Source of the DNA: CAYUWM01 sp964448395
GTDB lineage: Bacteria > Chloroflexota > Dehalococcoidia > E44-bin15
DNA length: 19,900 bases
Direction of reading: 5' to 3'
Assembly (NCBI GenBank): GCA_964448395.1
Contig: CAYUWM010000031.1
Coordinates: 1 to 19,900 of the forward strand
The notes under the pieces were generated by a model that saw nothing but the letters and a program-made list of their open reading frames with translations, was not told where the DNA came from and made no database searches. A program made the translations under genes and the position numbers. This document shows, piece after piece, positions 6,038 to 13,789 of the stretch; position 1 is the stretch's first letter; the number at the start of each line of letters is the position of its first letter.

Positions 6038-7978
6038 TTGCGCACGAAATCTAGAACTATGGCTATATTGAATTCACTGCTGTGTTTAACAATGGTTATG
6101 GCGGCACTGCTGCCTGCAATCATGGCAGCACCCGCAGGAGCATGGACAGCATATCCTCTGCAGACTTCCGACACCGAGATAGTCGATGCCCTTGACTACC
6201 TGCGTGATGCACAACTGGCGGATGGAAGTATCGGCGGCTTCGGTGACTCCGCGTGGGTAGTGATGGCCATAGCCGCTGCCGGCGAGGACCCCGACAGCTG
6301 GAACGCTGGCGGGCCATCCGTTGTCGACTATCTGGCTGCCAACGCCGGCGAGGCCGCTTCGGCCAGCGACTATTCCAGAATGATACTGGCGATTGTGGCT
6401 GCCGATGAAGACCAAACGAACTTCGGCGGCATGGACTTCGTGTCCCTGTTACAGGCGGAATATAACGAGGGGCAGATTGGTAGCCTATCGCTATTGAACG
6501 ACGATTTCTGGGGCGTAATGGCACTGGTATCTGCTGGTATCGGTGTCAGTGATACTACAGTGGCTAACAGTGTGGCCTTCATTAAGAGCAACCAGAACGC
6601 TGACGGCGGCTGGAGCTGGGGCGTGGGACAGGCCAGCGATGTTGACGATACCGCTGCCGCTATCATGGCCCTAATAGCCGCCGGCGAGCCGCAGGGCTCG
6701 ACTGCGATACAGGACGGGCTGGCCTTTATCAAGTCACAACAGATGGACAACGGCGGCTTCGAGTCCTGGGGGGCGACCAACTCCGGGACAGATTCGTGGG
6801 GTATCAATGCTATTGCCGCCGCGGGCCAGGACCCGACCGATGCCGCATGGCTGAGCGGCTCCGGCAACAGCTCGGTCGATGACCTGCTGACCTTTCAGAA
6901 CGTGAGTGGCTCATTCGACTGGCAGTCAGGAAACCCCCTTAGCCCGGAGAAGATGACCGCCGATGCCATCCTCGCCCTGCTGGGCCAGCCATATCCGGTT
7001 AAGACTATGGAGCAGGCCGATGGAGAGACTGTTTACGTGCGCATCGAGGGGCCGGATGCAACGGTATGGCGCGGAGAGGTTACCGTTACCAACGCCACCG
7101 CGCTCGGAGCTCTGGCTGAGGCTTCTCATGAAGGTAGCTTCCCGTACACAGTCGAGGATTTCGGGTGGGCACTTGCCATTACATCGATAAACGATATCGG
7201 CGATTGGAATTCCGGCCCATGGTGGCTGTACAGGGTAGATTACGTATCCGCAGCGGTGGGGGCAGACGCCTTCATATTGGGTGAAACCACCCCTCCTGCC
7301 CCCCCTCACCATGAAGTCTTGTTCTATACGAGCACCACCTGGAGCGAGCAGCCAATGAAGATAGAGCTGGATAAGACCGAAGTGACGATCAACGAAACGT
7401 TCAACGCCACAGTGACTTACTACAACGACAGTACAGCATCTTGGGATCTGCTCGCTAACGCCACGGTGTACGCCGATGTAGCTTACGTGACCGGCCCCGA
7501 CGGCACGGCAGCGATCTCGGTGGATCACAACGCCACCATCGACGTATATGCTGAGATGGACGGCTTCGTCCGCAGTGACAAAGAGACAGTTACTGTTGGT
7601 TCCAGTGGTGGAGGCAACTCCAGCGGAGAAGTCTCTCTGGAGGTAAACATAATTCCCGCCATAGCTATCAATATCAACCCGGATGAGGTAGACTTCGGTG
7701 GCGATCTGGGGCCAAGAGACATCAGCTCTGCACACTCGGTGGTTATATCCAACGTAGGCGCGTGGGACGTGCTGGTAACCGCTGAAGTTACGGATACCGC
7801 CGATGGCCTCTTCGTTGAGGGGCTGTATCTTGATGGCAGCCTGTGGAGCTCCTTCTCACAGACCATTTTAAGGGCTGCTGACTGGACGGCGAGCACCACA
7901 CTGCATGTCCCTGAAGATTACAGCGGTGTCGGGGCAAAGGCCGGCACCATGATCTTCTGGGCGACCGAGGCCCCTTAG
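6038..7978 (+). CDS. Exported alpha/alpha-toroid (prenyltransferase-repeat) protein with DUF4430 transcobalamin-like domain
   Basis: The preferred start is TTG 6038, with GGAGGAG 5 bases upstream and a classical signal peptide (MRTKSRTMAILNSLLCLTMV to about Ala35). An in-frame ATG at 5957 with AAAGGGGGA would add 27 residues before the signal peptide. The mature protein has: residues about 40-318, alpha/alpha-toroid repeats of the terpenoid cyclase/prenyltransferase fold (DGGWSWG, DNGGFESWG, repeated AAGEDP-type turns); about 325-420, a DUF4430/transcobalamin C-terminal-like domain (YVRIEGPDATVWRGEV, GPWWLYRVD); then beta-sandwich regions to the end. Toroid plus DUF4430 is the domain order of intrinsic factor and transcobalamin. 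It probably binds a ligand outside the membrane for the downstream ECF transporter. The ligand is inferred, not shown. No membrane anchor is seen at the C-terminus. Confidence 0.8.
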   Translation: MRTKSRTMAILNSLLCLTMVMAALLPAIMAAPAGAWTAYPLQTSDTEIVDALDYLRDAQLADGSIGGFGDSAWVVMAIAAAGEDPDSWNAGGPSVVDYLAANAGEAASASDYSRMILAIVAADEDQTNFGGMDFVSLLQAEYNEGQIGSLSLLNDDFWGVMALVSAGIGVSDTTVANSVAFIKSNQNADGGWSWGVGQASDVDDTAAAIMALIAAGEPQGSTAIQDGLAFIKSQQMDNGGFESWGATNSGTDSWGINAIAAAGQDPTDAAWLSGSGNSSVDDLLTFQNVSGSFDWQSGNPLSPEKMTADAILALLGQPYPVKTMEQADGETVYVRIEGPDATVWRGEVTVTNATALGALAEASHEGSFPYTVEDFGWALAITSINDIGDWNSGPWWLYRVDYVSAAVGADAFILGETTPPAPPHHEVLFYTSTTWSEQPMKIELDKTEVTINETFNATVTYYNDSTASWDLLANATVYADVAYVTGPDGTAAISVDHNATIDVYAEMDGFVRSDKETVTVGSSGGGNSSGEVSLEVNIIPAIAININPDEVDFGGDLGPRDISSAHSVVISNVGAWDVLVTAEVTDTADGLFVEGLYLDGSLWSSFSQTILRAADWTASTTLHVPEDYSGVGAKAGTMIFWATEAP

Positions 7979-7995
7979 GGATCAACGATTAAAAT

Positions 7996-8020
7996 GGGGA
8001 GGCAGCAGCGCTGCCTCCCC
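7996..8020 (+). other. Perfect 11-bp stem-loop between two operon genes
   Basis: GGGGAGGCAGC (7996-8006) and GCTGCCTCCCC (8010-8020) pair perfectly around a 3-base loop. No T-run follows on the plus strand (GAAAAC), so it is not a standard plus-strand terminator. It ends 10 bases before the ATG of the next gene and could stabilise the upstream mRNA or lower downstream expression. Confidence 0.75.
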
Positions 8021-8030
8021 GAAAACGGAT

Positions 8031-8570
8031 ATGTCTAAATTGAAATTTCGCGGCTATCTGATCATTCTAACGATATCCGCCATTACCTTGTCTTTTTTAT
8101 TCTTCGTAGCGCCTGTATCGGCATCAGGGGTCGGTGTATCTCCGAGCCATCTGGAGTTTGGGAATAATAGTTCAAGCTTCAACAGTATCCTCTACGTGAT
8201 AAACACTGGGGAGAGAGATTCCTTATACCGATTATATGTTGATACCGAGTATGAAGACTGGTTTAATATCTCTCCGGATGAGCTCTTATTAGCCCCCGAC
8301 CAGGTGGCTGAGGTGCAAGTAACGGTATCAACCCCGTGGTTTACCAGCGGTGAGCACACGGCATATATCCGCGTCATATCTTTCGAGGCGACGTCGGACC
8401 TGCAGGTTGGTGCCGGCATAAAGGTACCGGTTTATATCTCCACCGGCGGCTATTTACTGGCCTTAATTATTGGCATCTCTGTTATTGCCTTGGTGGTCCT
8501 GATACTGAGCACCTATCTCGTCTGGCGGCGGAGGAGCCGTATGAGGAGAAAAAGGCTTGAAGCTCAGTAA
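8031..8570 (+). CDS. Membrane-anchored extracellular Ig-like domain protein
   Basis: This 179-residue protein has an N-terminal signal sequence (LIILTISAITLSFLFFVAPV, then SASG), an extracellular beta-sandwich of about 100 residues with VSPSHLEFGN, SILYVINTGERDSLYRLYV and VAEVQVTVSTPWFTSGEH (resembling the NEW1/DUF916-type Ig-like folds), and one C-terminal membrane helix (LLALIIGISVIALVVLILST) followed by a basic cytoplasmic tail (WRRRSRMRRKR). The ribosome site is weak (AACGGAT). It lies between two DUF4430 genes, so a scaffold or anchoring role for the ligand-binding proteins is a reasonable guess. The specific family is not recognised. Confidence 0.7.
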   Translation: MSKLKFRGYLIILTISAITLSFLFFVAPVSASGVGVSPSHLEFGNNSSSFNSILYVINTGERDSLYRLYVDTEYEDWFNISPDELLLAPDQVAEVQVTVSTPWFTSGEHTAYIRVISFEATSDLQVGAGIKVPVYISTGGYLLALIIGISVIALVVLILSTYLVWRRRSRMRRKRLEAQ

Positions 8571-9519
8571 ACTGACTGCACCGATTGTACTCGCTTTAAT
8601 CTTGGCTACTCTACAGCTGGGTGGCTGCGCTACGGAGTCTCCCGCCGGTACAAATGAATCCATAGCCGTCAGGGTGGTCGTGAGCAAGGATTTCGGTCAG
8701 CAAATACTGCTGGATAGAGAGCTTGAAATGCCTGTGGGAAGCTCATCTATGGCTGCGCTTAAGCAAGTGGCTGAAGTTGAGACGGCTTATGGCGGCGGCT
8801 TCGTGAATTCTATCAACGGCTTTAGTTCGGAATATACTGGAGGACAGGAAAAACAATACGACTGGCTTGTCTATTTTAACGGCATCCAGTCCAACGCCGG
8901 CGCCCTGGACTACACCATGCACCACGGGGATGTCCAGCGCTGGGACTTCCACCACTGGAACTTCCGCATATTCATCCCTGCCATCATCGGCGATTTCCCC
9001 GAGCCGTTCCTCCACGGATATAGGGGGCAGGTCAAGCCCACGGTTATAGTATACGACGACGACTTTAAGCAGAACGCCGAGGAACTGGAAGATACCCTGA
9101 CCAGCCTCGGCGTGGCGGACGTAACGTCCCAACCGATAAGCGAGCTAAGCGACAACGACAAGAGAAACGCCAACCTGATCATCATCGGCTACAGCGGCAG
9201 CGAGATGATAACGGAGCTGAACGGCGTCTGGAACCGGCTGGGGTTCTTCGCCCGTTTCGAGGACGGGGGGCTGAGCGTATATACCGGTACCGGCGAAAAA
9301 GCAGCGCAATACGGGCCGGGAACCGGAATCATCCAGGCCACGCAGAGCCCGTGGAACCCCAAGGGCACCGGGGTCTGCGAGAATGCGGTCTGGATGGTCT
9401 CCGGCACGGATGAGGCCGGGGTCGAGGCCGCGGTGGAAGCCCTGGTCAGCCGGTCGAGCGAGCTGCAGCATGCCTTCGCCGTAGTTGTAACCGGCGGCGA
9501 GATAATCAGGGTGCCTTAG
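8557..9519 (+). CDS. DUF4430 (transcobalamin C-terminal-like) lipoprotein
   Basis: This 320-residue protein starts at TTG 8557, overlapping the upstream gene by 14 bases, with GAGGAGAAAAAGG as ribosome site. The lipoprotein signal ends in LQLGGC (Cys24). Residues about 36-130 are a typical DUF4430 domain: IAVRVVVSKDFGQQILLDRE, GSSSMAALKQVAEV, YDWLVYFNGIQS and a His/Trp-rich end (HHGDVQRWDFHHW). The last 190 residues form a separate alpha/beta domain (TVIVYDDDFKQ, ANLIIIGYSGSEM) that I cannot assign. The gene is one base from the ecfT gene. Lipid anchoring on the outer face and ligand delivery to the ECF transporter are inferred from the domain and position. Confidence 0.8.
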   Translation: MKLSKLTAPIVLALILATLQLGGCATESPAGTNESIAVRVVVSKDFGQQILLDRELEMPVGSSSMAALKQVAEVETAYGGGFVNSINGFSSEYTGGQEKQYDWLVYFNGIQSNAGALDYTMHHGDVQRWDFHHWNFRIFIPAIIGDFPEPFLHGYRGQVKPTVIVYDDDFKQNAEELEDTLTSLGVADVTSQPISELSDNDKRNANLIIIGYSGSEMITELNGVWNRLGFFARFEDGGLSVYTGTGEKAAQYGPGTGIIQATQSPWNPKGTGVCENAVWMVSGTDEAGVEAAVEALVSRSSELQHAFAVVVTGGEIIRVP

Positions 9520-9520
9520 A

Positions 9521-10447
9521 GTGATTAACTTCCGATACCGTGAAAAGGGGACCCCGATCCACAGGCTCAACCCGCTGTGCAAGCTGTTGTGGTGCGCCGG
9601 CATCCTGGTGCTGGCCCTGATCTTGGACCACCCGCTGTTCCTGCTGCTGCTGTTCCTCTCGACGCTGCCGCTGGTATTCGCCGCCAGGGTGGGAAAGGAA
9701 TGGGCCTCGTTCATCAGGCTGGCCCTGTACCTCTGCATCGCCATAATAGCCATAAACGCCCTGCTGAGCTACAGTGGTGCACACGTGCTGTACCAGGCCC
9801 CCTTCCGCGTGCCCGTGCTGGGCATCCCGACGATAACGCTGGAGGCGGTGCTCTACGGGGTGTCGATGTGCCTCCGCCTGCTGGCGATAATCTCCGCATT
9901 CGCCGTCATCACCCTGACCGTCCATCCCGACGATATCATGCTGGCGATGATCAAACTGAAGCTGCCCTACAAGTCGGTGCTGATAACATCGCTCTCCACC
10001 AGGTTCATGCCCACCCTGATCGACGATGTGGAGCGCATCACCGACGCCCAGCGGTCGCGGGGGCTGGAGCTGAACCGGGGCAGCCCCTTCAAGCGGGTGA
10101 AAAACCGTATCCACATCGTCATGCCGTTGCTGTCCAACTCGCTCGACCGCACGGTGCAGGTGGCCGAGGCCATGGAGTCCCGGGCGTTCGGCAGCGGCAG
10201 CAAGCGCACATATTACCGCGATATCAAACTGAACACAACGGATGTAATCTGCCTGGTGCTTGCGCTATCACCCCTCGCCTTCGGAATATTCGTTGTCCTC
10301 TCGGGATACGCCGCATACCAGTACTACCCCGCTCTGGGCGCACTGAACCTAACTGCCGCGGTGTGGTCGGCACTGGCAGTGCTGACACTGCTGTCGGTAT
10401 CGGTGGTGCCGCTGGCCTTCATCAAGAGGAGGCTGGACATTGATTAG
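9521..10447 (+). CDS. ecfT: ECF transporter transmembrane (T) component
   Basis: This 308-residue membrane protein has about six predicted membrane helices and the CbiQ/EcfT hallmark cytoplasmic motifs that contact the ATPases: SRGLELNRG (an A-R-G-type motif) and AMESRAFG. The opening FRYREKGTPIHRLNPLCKLL is characteristic of the family (the D/N-P-R/L-x-K region). It couples ATP hydrolysis to toppling of the substrate-binding S component. GTG 9521 lies one base after the upstream stop, and the ATPase gene overlaps its end by 8 bases. This fixes it as part of a complete ECF module with the next two genes. Confidence 0.9.
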   Translation: MINFRYREKGTPIHRLNPLCKLLWCAGILVLALILDHPLFLLLLFLSTLPLVFAARVGKEWASFIRLALYLCIAIIAINALLSYSGAHVLYQAPFRVPVLGIPTITLEAVLYGVSMCLRLLAIISAFAVITLTVHPDDIMLAMIKLKLPYKSVLITSLSTRFMPTLIDDVERITDAQRSRGLELNRGSPFKRVKNRIHIVMPLLSNSLDRTVQVAEAMESRAFGSGSKRTYYRDIKLNTTDVICLVLALSPLAFGIFVVLSGYAAYQYYPALGALNLTAAVWSALAVLTLLSVSVVPLAFIKRRLDID

Positions 10448-12116
10448 GATCAGGGGGCTGACCTTCTACTACACCGATGCGGCGGAGCCGGCGCTGCGGG
10501 ACATAAATCTCGATATCGAAGGTGGCGAATTCATCCTTATCACCGGCCCCTCGGGCGGCGGCAAGACCAGCCTGTGCCGCTGTCTCAACGGGCTGATACC
10601 CCACTTCTACGGGGGCAAGATCAGCGGAGAGGTGGAGGTCGATGAAATCAAGGTGCTGGAACACCCCACCAAGGAAATGGCCACCAGGGTGGGCATGGTC
10701 TTTCAGGACCCCGAGAACCAGCTGGTCGCTATGGATGTGGAGCGGGAGATCGCCTTCGGGCTGGAGAATCTGGCCTTCCCCCGGCCTATTATCGCCAAGA
10801 GGCTGGAGGAATCGCTGGACACGCTGGGCATCGCCCACCTGCGCCGCCGCCAGGTGCACGAGCTATCCGGAGGCGAGAAGCAGAAGGTGGCCATCGCCTC
10901 CGTGCTGGCCCTGCATCCCGACGTGCTGGTCCTCGACGAGCCCACCTCGGAGCTCGACCCCCACAGCGCCGAGGAGGTGCTGTCCGTAGTGCAGCGTCTC
11001 AACGACGAGCTGGGACTGACAGTGGTACTGCTCGAGCACCGCCTCGACCGGGTGGTACACCTGATAGACCGGATGATTGTGATGGACCAGGGGAGCATCG
11101 TGGCCGACGGCGACCCCCGCCGGGTACTCGACGACGGGGCTGTCTCCGCCATCGGCGTCGGCGCCCCACCCATCGTCAGGCTGGTGCAAAGCCTGAAGCA
11201 GAAAGGCCATTCTCTAGGCGCGATCCCGCTGACGGTCAAGGAAGGCCGCTCCACATTAAGTGCAGCGTTCCAGCAATGTCGGGCCGAGAAGTACAATGCT
11301 AAAACTCCGGCTAAGGCGACGGCAGGGACACCGATCATAAAGGTGGAGAACCTGTGGCATGCATACCCCCAGGGCCCCACCTCGTTGAGAGGGGTGAACC
11401 TTGAGATACGTAAGGGGGAGTTCGTATCCATCATGGGCCGGAATGCCTCGGGCAAGACAACACTGGTTAAACACCTGAACGGCCTGCTGCAGCCGACAAA
11501 AGGAAAGATAGCTGTGGGTGAAGTCGACACCCGCAAAGCCACCGTAGCCCAGTTGGCGAGGAAGGTGGGCATGGTGTTCCAGAACCCCAACGACCACATT
11601 TTCGCCGACACCGTTGAGGACGAGATCGCCTTCATCCTCAAGAACCTGGGGTTCGAGAGAGGCGAGATCGCCGACAGGGTGGATGGGATGCTGGAGATAT
11701 TCGGCCTGGCGGCATACCGCAAGATGTATCCCCGCCTGCTGAGCGGGGGCCAGCGGCAGCGGGTGGCGCTGGCGTCGGTGCTGGTCGCCCGTCCCGAGGT
11801 GCTGATATTGGACGAGCCCACCCGGGGACTGGAGTACCGCCTGAAGAGCGAACTGATGGGCTTCATCGAGCGATACAGGGACGAGGGCAACACCGTTATC
11901 CTGGTGACCCACGACGTGGAGACCGTGGCCGAGTACGCCGACAGGGTGGTGCTGCTCAGCGAGGGCAGGGTGGTGGTTGACGGCAACAAGCACGATGTGC
12001 TGTCGCAGGCGCTGCTGTTTTCACCCCAGATAAACCGCCTGGTGCAGGCCTTCGCCAGATACGGCGTCCCCGGCAATATCCTCACCGTCGAGGAGGCACT
12101 GGAGGCGCTGGGGTGA
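10440..12116 (+). CDS. ecfA: Fused double ECF ATPase (EcfA-EcfA')
   Basis: This 558-residue protein holds two ABC ATPase domains. The first has Walker A GPSGGGKT (36-43), Q-loop FQDPENQ, signature LSGGEKQ (142-148) and Walker B VLVLDE (162-167). The second has GRNASGKT (333-340), FQNPNDH, LSGGQRQ (434-440) and VLILDE (454-459). A linker of about 45 residues (255-300) joins them. Both nucleotide sites look complete; the second has GLE where GLD is usual after the DEPT motif. Separate EcfA1 and EcfA2 are more common, but fusions are known. TTG 10440 has GAGGAGG upstream and overlaps ecfT. It energises the EcfT and S components in the membrane. Confidence 0.92.
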   Translation: MIRIRGLTFYYTDAAEPALRDINLDIEGGEFILITGPSGGGKTSLCRCLNGLIPHFYGGKISGEVEVDEIKVLEHPTKEMATRVGMVFQDPENQLVAMDVEREIAFGLENLAFPRPIIAKRLEESLDTLGIAHLRRRQVHELSGGEKQKVAIASVLALHPDVLVLDEPTSELDPHSAEEVLSVVQRLNDELGLTVVLLEHRLDRVVHLIDRMIVMDQGSIVADGDPRRVLDDGAVSAIGVGAPPIVRLVQSLKQKGHSLGAIPLTVKEGRSTLSAAFQQCRAEKYNAKTPAKATAGTPIIKVENLWHAYPQGPTSLRGVNLEIRKGEFVSIMGRNASGKTTLVKHLNGLLQPTKGKIAVGEVDTRKATVAQLARKVGMVFQNPNDHIFADTVEDEIAFILKNLGFERGEIADRVDGMLEIFGLAAYRKMYPRLLSGGQRQRVALASVLVARPEVLILDEPTRGLEYRLKSELMGFIERYRDEGNTVILVTHDVETVAEYADRVVLLSEGRVVVDGNKHDVLSQALLFSPQINRLVQAFARYGVPGNILTVEEALEALG

Positions 12117-12832
12117 AACTGCGAAAGACGAGCTACATCTTCCTCGGATTAATACTTATCGTCGGCGCCGCCGCGTTCATCGTCCCTGCCTTCCCAGACA
12201 ATCCACTGAACTCGATCATGAACTGGGGGCTGGTGGTCACCGTGCTGGTGGCACTCGCTATTTTAGCCTTCTTCTTCGAGTTCGAGTCGATGGCGGTGAG
12301 CTCCAAGGAGGTGGCGCTGGTGGCGATGCTGGGCACCATATCCGCCGTGCTGCGGGTGCCGTTCGCCACCATACCCAGCGTGCAGCCCTGCACCTTCCTC
12401 ATCATCTGCTCCGGCTACGTGTTCGGGCCGGTGGCCGGGTTCATGGTGGGGGCGTTGACCGCCCTGGTATCCAACCTGTTCCTGGGGCAGGGGCCGTGGA
12501 CGCTCTACCAGATGATCGCCTGGGGGCTGGCGGGGGTCTCCGCCGCGTATCTCCGGCGGCTTAATCTAAGTGGCAAATGGCTGGTTGTGTGCCTGGTAGT
12601 CTTCGGCATATTCTGGGGCTACCTCTACGGGTGGATACTCAACACCTGGTACTGGGCCTCATTGATCTACCCGCTCACGCTTAAAACATTCCTCACGTAT
12701 CAACTCACCAGCGTATGGTTCGACACCTTCCACGCCATAGCGAACGCCGTGCTCCTCGGCTGCTTCGGCCTCAAGACCATCGCGGTGCTGGACAGGTTCA
12801 GGAAGCGGTTCAACTGGGGACACATAACATAA
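12113..12832 (+). CDS. ECF transporter substrate-binding (S) component, possibly CbrT-like
   Basis: This 239-residue integral membrane protein begins at GTG 12113, overlapping the ATPase stop (GTGA). Two N-terminal helices (about 8-28 and 37-56) precede a standard six-helix S core. The core contains AVSSKEVALVAMLGTISAVL, which carries the small-residue helix that docks on EcfT, then QPCTFLIICSGYVFGPVAGF and NLFLGQGPWTLYQMIAWGLA. From memory, these motifs resemble S components of the CbrT cobalamin group, and neighbouring DUF4430 genes support that. The substrate is nevertheless inferred. At 239 residues it is longer than most S components (about 170-200) because of the extra helices. Confidence 0.82.
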   Translation: MKLRKTSYIFLGLILIVGAAAFIVPAFPDNPLNSIMNWGLVVTVLVALAILAFFFEFESMAVSSKEVALVAMLGTISAVLRVPFATIPSVQPCTFLIICSGYVFGPVAGFMVGALTALVSNLFLGQGPWTLYQMIAWGLAGVSAAYLRRLNLSGKWLVVCLVVFGIFWGYLYGWILNTWYWASLIYPLTLKTFLTYQLTSVWFDTFHAIANAVLLGCFGLKTIAVLDRFRKRFNWGHIT

Positions 12833-12871
12833 TCAGGTGGTATATAACATAGGAGCGGTATTTTCAACACA

Positions 12872-12915
12872 AATTGGCAATTCTTATTGACAATCGCCAC
12901 TATCTACATTAATAT
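12872..12915 (+). promoter_or_regulatory. Promoter of the FecR/cyclase operon, with upstream inverted repeat
   Basis: TTGACA (12887-12892) is followed after 17 bases by TAATAT (12910-12915), a fair -10 box. An 11-base inverted repeat, AATTGGCAATT (12872-12882), lies just upstream of the -35 and could be a regulator site. Transcription would start near 12922, giving a 35-base leader. Confidence 0.6.
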
Positions 12916-12956
12916 CAGCGATGTAGGCCCCACCGCAATACAGAAGAGGTGAGTTT

Positions 12957-13781
12957 TTGCATAAGCTCGTTGAGGCTCTGAGACAAAAATCCATACTGCT
13001 TGTAGCTATAACTCTAGTGGTACTGGTCCCGCTCACTGGCTGTGCCGAGCAGGGCGGTACCGTCCCCACCATAACCGCGACCCCCACCTCCGGCCCGACA
13101 ACCACACCCCAGCCCCATGCGACGGGGCCCACCGCCACCATATCCTCCGTAAGCGGGGAGGTTCAGGTGCTCAAAGGAGGCTCTGACAACTGGTCCGATG
13201 CTACCTCCGGCATGAAGCTGGCCACCGGCGACGGCCTCCAGACCGGCAGCGATGGCTACGCGCTGATCGTATTCCACGAGGGCAGCGTCATGGAGATCGA
13301 GGCCGATTCCGAGATAGCCATCGAGGAGCTGAGCACCTCCGACACCGGCTCCACCAGCATCCGCATCAAGCAGCTGTTCGGCAATGCGGTCAACCGCGTG
13401 GAACAGCTGGCAGATTCCGCCTCTAAATATGAAGTTGAGATGCCGGCGGGAACCGCTGCGGTGCGGGGCACCAACTTCATCACTAAAGTGTACAAAAATC
13501 TCGGCTTCTCATGTACCACTACATTGTGTGAAGAGGGCGACGAGGACTGCAAGCCGGTGACACACAGCAGCAAGGGAGAGCACTGTGTCGCGTTCACCGC
13601 CAAGGGGGTATCGGTTGAGGTATGTCAGGGGATGAAGTCCTGTGCCTGGCCAGGCAGCCCACCCACACAGCCTGACTACTCCGATCCAAAAGACGACCCC
13701 ACGAACCTCTACGATAACAGCGGAAGTGCCTCAAGCTCCAATGGCTCACCAATGGGGCCATTACCCACTACTGGGTGGTAA
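12957..13781 (+). CDS. FecR-domain lipoprotein with Cys-rich insertion
   Basis: This 274-residue protein starts at TTG 12957 with AGAGGTGA upstream. The lipoprotein signal ends VPLTGC (Cys29). A Thr/Pro-rich linker (about 35-57) leads to a FecR/LysM-associated beta domain (about 60-170): ISSVSGEVQVLKGG, GDGLQTGSDGYALIVFHEGS and the characteristic MPAGTAAVRGTNF. A disulfide-rich stretch follows (about 180-230) with CTTTLCEEGDEDC, HCVAF and VCQGMKSC. The C-terminus is low complexity. FecR domains sense or scaffold at the cell surface. Pairing with a CHASE2 cyclase, whose gene overlaps or abuts this one, suggests an input partner for it. That interaction is inferred from gene order. Confidence 0.85.
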   Translation: MHKLVEALRQKSILLVAITLVVLVPLTGCAEQGGTVPTITATPTSGPTTTPQPHATGPTATISSVSGEVQVLKGGSDNWSDATSGMKLATGDGLQTGSDGYALIVFHEGSVMEIEADSEIAIEELSTSDTGSTSIRIKQLFGNAVNRVEQLADSASKYEVEMPAGTAAVRGTNFITKVYKNLGFSCTTTLCEEGDEDCKPVTHSSKGEHCVAFTAKGVSVEVCQGMKSCAWPGSPPTQPDYSDPKDDPTNLYDNSGSASSSNGSPMGPLPTTGW

Positions 13782-13789
13782 TCTTCACT

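Noticed and set aside
6160..6990. Squalene-hopene cyclase
   Set aside because: Despite the DVDDTA motif, the toroid is only about 280 residues, is exported and is fused to DUF4430. The second cyclase barrel is absent.
10703..12085. 460-residue minus-strand open frame opposite the ATPase gene
   Set aside because: The plus frame carries two full sets of Walker and signature motifs. The minus frame is Ser/Arg/Thr-rich composition typical of a high-GC shadow.
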